Origin: JANSWY01 sp965243755
GTDB lineage: Bacteria > Bacteroidota > Bacteroidia > Cytophagales > Cyclobacteriaceae
Reading direction: 5' to 3'
Length of the DNA stretch: 64,000 nucleotides
Assembly: GCA_965243755.1 (NCBI GenBank)
Contig: CBDEVW010000003.1
Coordinates: 992,001-1,056,000, forward strand
The position numbers and the translations under genes were made by a program. The notes beneath the pieces are model-generated. The model searched no databases, was not told the DNA's origin, and saw nothing but the letters and a program-made list of their open reading frames with translations. Shown piece by piece: positions 61,267-64,000 of the stretch (position 1 is its first letter; every line of letters starts with the position of its first letter).

Positions 61267-62384
61267 CCAAAAATTTCTTTCAACTTGGCTTTGAGGGTTT
61301 CTCCTCTCAGGCCTTTGGCTACAATTTTCCCTTCAGGATCAATCAGGAAGGTGGCAGGAATGGTGTTTACCTCGTACGTGCTGGAGGCAGATTCCTTAGA
61401 CCTTACATCCAGAACATGTTTCCATGGCAAACCATCCACTTCAATAGCCTGCTTCCATTTGGCTTCACTCCTATCGAGAGAAACACCCAGGATTTCAAAT
61501 CCTTTGTCAGCATAAATTTCATAGACTGCCTTTACATTGGGGTTTTCCCTACGACATGGCTTGCACCAGGAGGCCCAAAAATCAATGAGTACATATTTTC
61601 CTCTTAGCGAACTGAGGCTGATTGTTTCACCATTTAGACCTGGCAATTCAATTTCAGGTGCTTCAAACCCGATCATAAGGGTAGCATTTTCCTTCAGGTC
61701 GTTTACCCTATTGACCAATGCTATGGTATACTCTGCGTCAGGATTGAGTTGATGAAACTTATTAGCTACACTGTCAACAAATTGAAAATTTTCTTCAATG
61801 TCCAGATAGCTCAATGCATAAGCCGATGAAACGGATGGTGCATTTTCCCAAATCAACTCTTTCAGTCTCCTTTTTCTTCGGTTGACAGCCATTCTTTCTC
61901 TTTCCAGAATCTCCATCATCTTTTGATGGTCCTGATTCACTTTGGCAACTCTGGCTTCTTGCTGCAGACTTTTTATTGTCTTGCTGTAATCTGCAACGAT
62001 CTGATCGGCCAGTACCTTTAGCTCGTTGGCCTTAGAGCCGGTAACTTCAAAATCACCTGTAGCCCGGCTGCCATCTGCCTTTATTTTTACATCTGTATCG
62101 CCTTCACCAACAATAAAGGGTACATATTGTTTATCGAAAAGGTTGAGTCTGTAAAATGCCTGTTTTGCTTCAGGAATCTCAAAAATAAACTGACTCCCAT
62201 CCAGTGTCGTTGATGCAATTTTAACAGCACCCTCGGCATCAAATCTCTCGAGCGTAATTTGTCCTTCTGGTGTTGGGTTGTCTACCTGCCCGGATATCTT
62301 TAATTGGCCGATACCATCTGGATCTGATTGGCATCCAACAAAAGTCAATACAACAAAAAACAGCAGTAATATTCTTTTCATCAT
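61263..62384 (-). CDS. TlpA-like thioredoxin-fold lipoprotein with DUF4369 domain
   Basis: 373 residues. Lipoprotein signal to Cys18 (FVGCQSD). A DUF4369-like beta domain (about 28-125) is followed by a helical Lys/Arg-rich middle (about 126-235) and a C-terminal AhpC/TSA-thioredoxin domain (about 237-373) with the redox motif FWASWCKPCRREN and the cis-Pro in NTIPATFLID. It is membrane-anchored in the periplasm and likely a disulfide reductase, for example for cytochrome c maturation or oxidative stress. Two other genes overlap its end. Confidence 0.92.
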   Translation of the reverse strand: MMKRILLLFFVVLTFVGCQSDPDGIGQLKISGQVDNPTPEGQITLERFDAEGAVKIASTTLDGSQFIFEIPEAKQAFYRLNLFDKQYVPFIVGEGDTDVKIKADGSRATGDFEVTGSKANELKVLADQIVADYSKTIKSLQQEARVAKVNQDHQKMMEILERERMAVNRRKRRLKELIWENAPSVSSAYALSYLDIEENFQFVDSVANKFHQLNPDAEYTIALVNRVNDLKENATLMIGFEAPEIELPGLNGETISLSSLRGKYVLIDFWASWCKPCRRENPNVKAVYEIYADKGFEILGVSLDRSEAKWKQAIEVDGLPWKHVLDVRSKESASSTYEVNTIPATFLIDPEGKIVAKGLRGETLKAKLKEIFG

Positions 62385-62414
62385 TTTTAGAGTTACGATA
62401 CTGATATAATCAAT

Positions 62415-63872
62415 TTATTGTTCTAATGATTCCCTGATTAATTTATTGGCCAGTTTAGGGTCCACCTTGCCATTACTTCTTTTCATCACCTCTCCCATAA
62501 ACATTCCAACAAGACCTTTTTTACCCTTTTTATACTCGGCGACTTTTTCAGGTAACCCCGCCAACACTTCATCAATAATTGGTTGAATGGAATCACTGCT
62601 ACTGTCCTGCAGAAGGTTTAGCTTTTCAGCTACCTGCAACGGATCCATCTTGGGATGCTCTGTCAGGTACGGGAAAATCTTCTGGGTGGCTACCGTGTGA
62701 CTCACTTTCCCGTCTTCCACTAATTTGAGCAGATTGGACACCTTCATCGGTTCAATTGGAAACGACTCCATGCCAATTCCTTTGTCATTTAAAAACCCTT
62801 TCACAGGGCCCATTATCCAGTTGGAAGCTGCCTTGTAGTTATTGGCAAGGTTCCCCAGCTCTTCAAAGTAATCAGCGGTTGCTTTACTTTCAGTTAGAAA
62901 AGCAGCGTCATATTCTGGTAATTTATATTGCGATATAAATTTTTGGTACAACTCATGAGGAAGTGCCGGCATCTCTTTCCTTAGCTGTTCGATATAAGCA
63001 TCAGTTACCTCCAATGGACTCAAATCGGGTTCAGGAAAATAGCGATAATCATTCAATTCCTCCTTGGTTCTCATTCCGGAAGTTGTCCCGGAATCTGCAT
63101 CAAAAGTTCTGGTTTCGGAGAATACTACATTTCCTTTTTCTGTTTCAGTAATTTGACGTTCTACCTCATGTTCAATGGCCCTGGCGACATTCCTGATGGA
63201 ATTCATGTTTTTTACCTCTACTTTTTTACCAAACTCAGTGGCATCCTTCAACATGATAGAGATATTGGCATCACATCTCATCGAACCTTCTTCCATATTT
63301 CCATCACATATTCCCAGGTACCTCACAATCTTCCTGACCTCACTCACAAAGGCATATGCTTCCTCAGCAGTACTGATTACGGGATCGGTCACAATTTCCA
63401 ACAGCGGCACGCCTGCCCTGTTATAGTCAACCAGTGTATCTGTTTCTCCTTCAAGGTGAATGGATTTTCCAGCATCTTCCTCCATATGAATTTTAGTGAG
63501 CTTGATGTCCTTCTCAGTTCCATCTTTGAGCCTGACAGGCACATATCCTCCAACACATACAGGTGTAGTATCCTGTGTGATCTGATATCCTTTCGGCAAG
63601 TCGGGGTAGAAATAATTCTTTCGATCAAATATCTGATAACGGCTGATGTGGCTGTTGCATGCTATACCCAGTTTCACGGCATATTCCACCACCTTCTCGT
63701 TTAGTTTAGGCATTGTGCCAGGGTGACCCAGAGTGATCACATTGATATTGGTGTTAGGTTTTTTACCAAATGTAGTGCTGTCACCAACAAAAATTTTACT
63801 TTCAGTCTGCAACTGCACATGTACCTCCAGGCCAATTACCACACGATATTTCGATCTTATCGCCTCATCCAT
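62415..63872 (-). CDS. gatB: Aspartyl/glutamyl-tRNA(Asn/Gln) amidotransferase subunit B
   Basis: 485 residues. GatB motifs: RVVIGLEVHVQLQTESKIF, YFYPDLPKGYQITQ, KIHMEEDAGKSIH, DYNRAGVPLLEIVT and the C-terminal YqeY-like tail domain (MGEVMKRSNGKVDPKLANKL). It is part of the GatCAB complex, which amidates Glu-tRNA(Gln) and Asp-tRNA(Asn). Its start lies 13 bases after the alaS stop, so the two genes probably form an operon. Confidence 0.97.
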   Translation of the reverse strand: MDEAIRSKYRVVIGLEVHVQLQTESKIFVGDSTTFGKKPNTNINVITLGHPGTMPKLNEKVVEYAVKLGIACNSHISRYQIFDRKNYFYPDLPKGYQITQDTTPVCVGGYVPVRLKDGTEKDIKLTKIHMEEDAGKSIHLEGETDTLVDYNRAGVPLLEIVTDPVISTAEEAYAFVSEVRKIVRYLGICDGNMEEGSMRCDANISIMLKDATEFGKKVEVKNMNSIRNVARAIEHEVERQITETEKGNVVFSETRTFDADSGTTSGMRTKEELNDYRYFPEPDLSPLEVTDAYIEQLRKEMPALPHELYQKFISQYKLPEYDAAFLTESKATADYFEELGNLANNYKAASNWIMGPVKGFLNDKGIGMESFPIEPMKVSNLLKLVEDGKVSHTVATQKIFPYLTEHPKMDPLQVAEKLNLLQDSSSDSIQPIIDEVLAGLPEKVAEYKKGKKGLVGMFMGEVMKRSNGKVDPKLANKLIRESLEQ

Positions 63873-63885
63873 AATTTACTAATCA

Positions 63886-64000
63886 TCAAAGTTTCACTGT
63901 CAATAGGTTTTCCGTAAAAGACCTGGCTTTTTGAACAGCGTTGGGTAAACCGGATAAATCCTTCCCACCCGCAGTGGCGTAAAAGGGTTGTCCTCCTCCT
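63886..64000 (-). CDS. alaS: Alanyl-tRNA synthetase, C-terminal end (5' part beyond window)
   Basis: 37 codons and a stop, continuing past the right edge. The peptide GGGQPFYATAGGKDLSGL is the conserved C-terminal DHHA1-domain end of AlaRS, followed by LPNAVQKARSFTENL. Identification rests on this short motif, which is highly characteristic. It precedes gatB by 13 bases on the same strand. Confidence 0.85.
   Translation of the reverse strand, partial: GGGQPFYATAGGKDLSGLPNAVQKARSFTENLLTVKL

Overview
The window looks like chromosomal DNA from a marine-type gliding Bacteroidota, most likely order Cytophagales (an inference; no rRNA gene is present to settle it). Supporting signs: a SusE/F-type starch-binding lipoprotein beside a GH13 amylase, a CarboxypepD_reg/TonB-dependent receptor, two proteins with type IX secretion (T9SS) C-terminal sorting domains, a TamL-type outer-membrane lipoprotein, DUF1343/NamZ, and recurrent Bacteroidota -7 promoter elements (TAnnTTTG) in place of -10 boxes. 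I saw no tRNA, rRNA, CRISPR array, insertion sequence or prophage. Gene density is high, with many start/stop overlaps.

Layout. 1-4.9 kb: a starch locus, with a partial secreted GH13 amylase and a SusE/F lipoprotein on the minus strand and a divergent LacI-family regulator; a GCAAACGTTTGC operator lies between them. 5.0-8.2 kb: an arsenosugar biosynthesis operon (CxxC AhpD-like protein, radical SAM ArsS, a purine nucleoside phosphorylase, arsenite methyltransferase ArsM). 8.4-15.2 kb: TPR protein, EF-hand protein, a T9SS-secreted protein abutting a FabF-like ketosynthase, argS. 15.5-21.5 kb: a FtsX/MacB-type permease, then a guanidino/arginine block (two amidinotransferase-fold hydrolases and a divergent arginine decarboxylase). 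21.7-36.6 kb: a histidine kinase, Dpm1-like glycosyltransferase, LolC/E-like permease, a namZ-fmt-folA-SDR operon, a REC-pseudophosphatase protein, a 1384-residue T9SS subtilase and a hybrid kinase. 36.6-48.3 kb: TonB receptor, GNAT, PepSY-like protein, truA, a flavin monooxygenase/chorismate-lyase-like pair, DinB-like protein, DUF4197, cinA, and the E2 subunit of a 2-oxoacid dehydrogenase. 48.4-64 kb: a sigma factor with a membrane partner, pgi (frameshifted as read), an rRNA methyltransferase, tamL-hemF-PAP2, a ribE/LytTR-regulator pair, pcm, a thioesterase/HolD-like/GNAT/DUF616 operon, a TlpA-like lipoprotein, gatB and the 3' end of alaS.

The most interesting system is the arsenosugar operon. 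ArsM would make dimethylarsenite, ArsS would transfer a 5'-deoxyadenosyl group to it, and the phosphorylase (which has Asp where hypoxanthine/guanine-specific PNPs have Asn) could remove adenine. The small CxxC AhpD-like protein has no assigned step. Other points worth checking are a one-base frameshift in pgi, a probable dead PP2C domain, a FMO/chorismate-lyase-like pair in a lineage that normally makes menaquinone, a possible HolD (DNA polymerase III psi) homologue, and four convergent gene pairs whose stop codons interlock within four bases.
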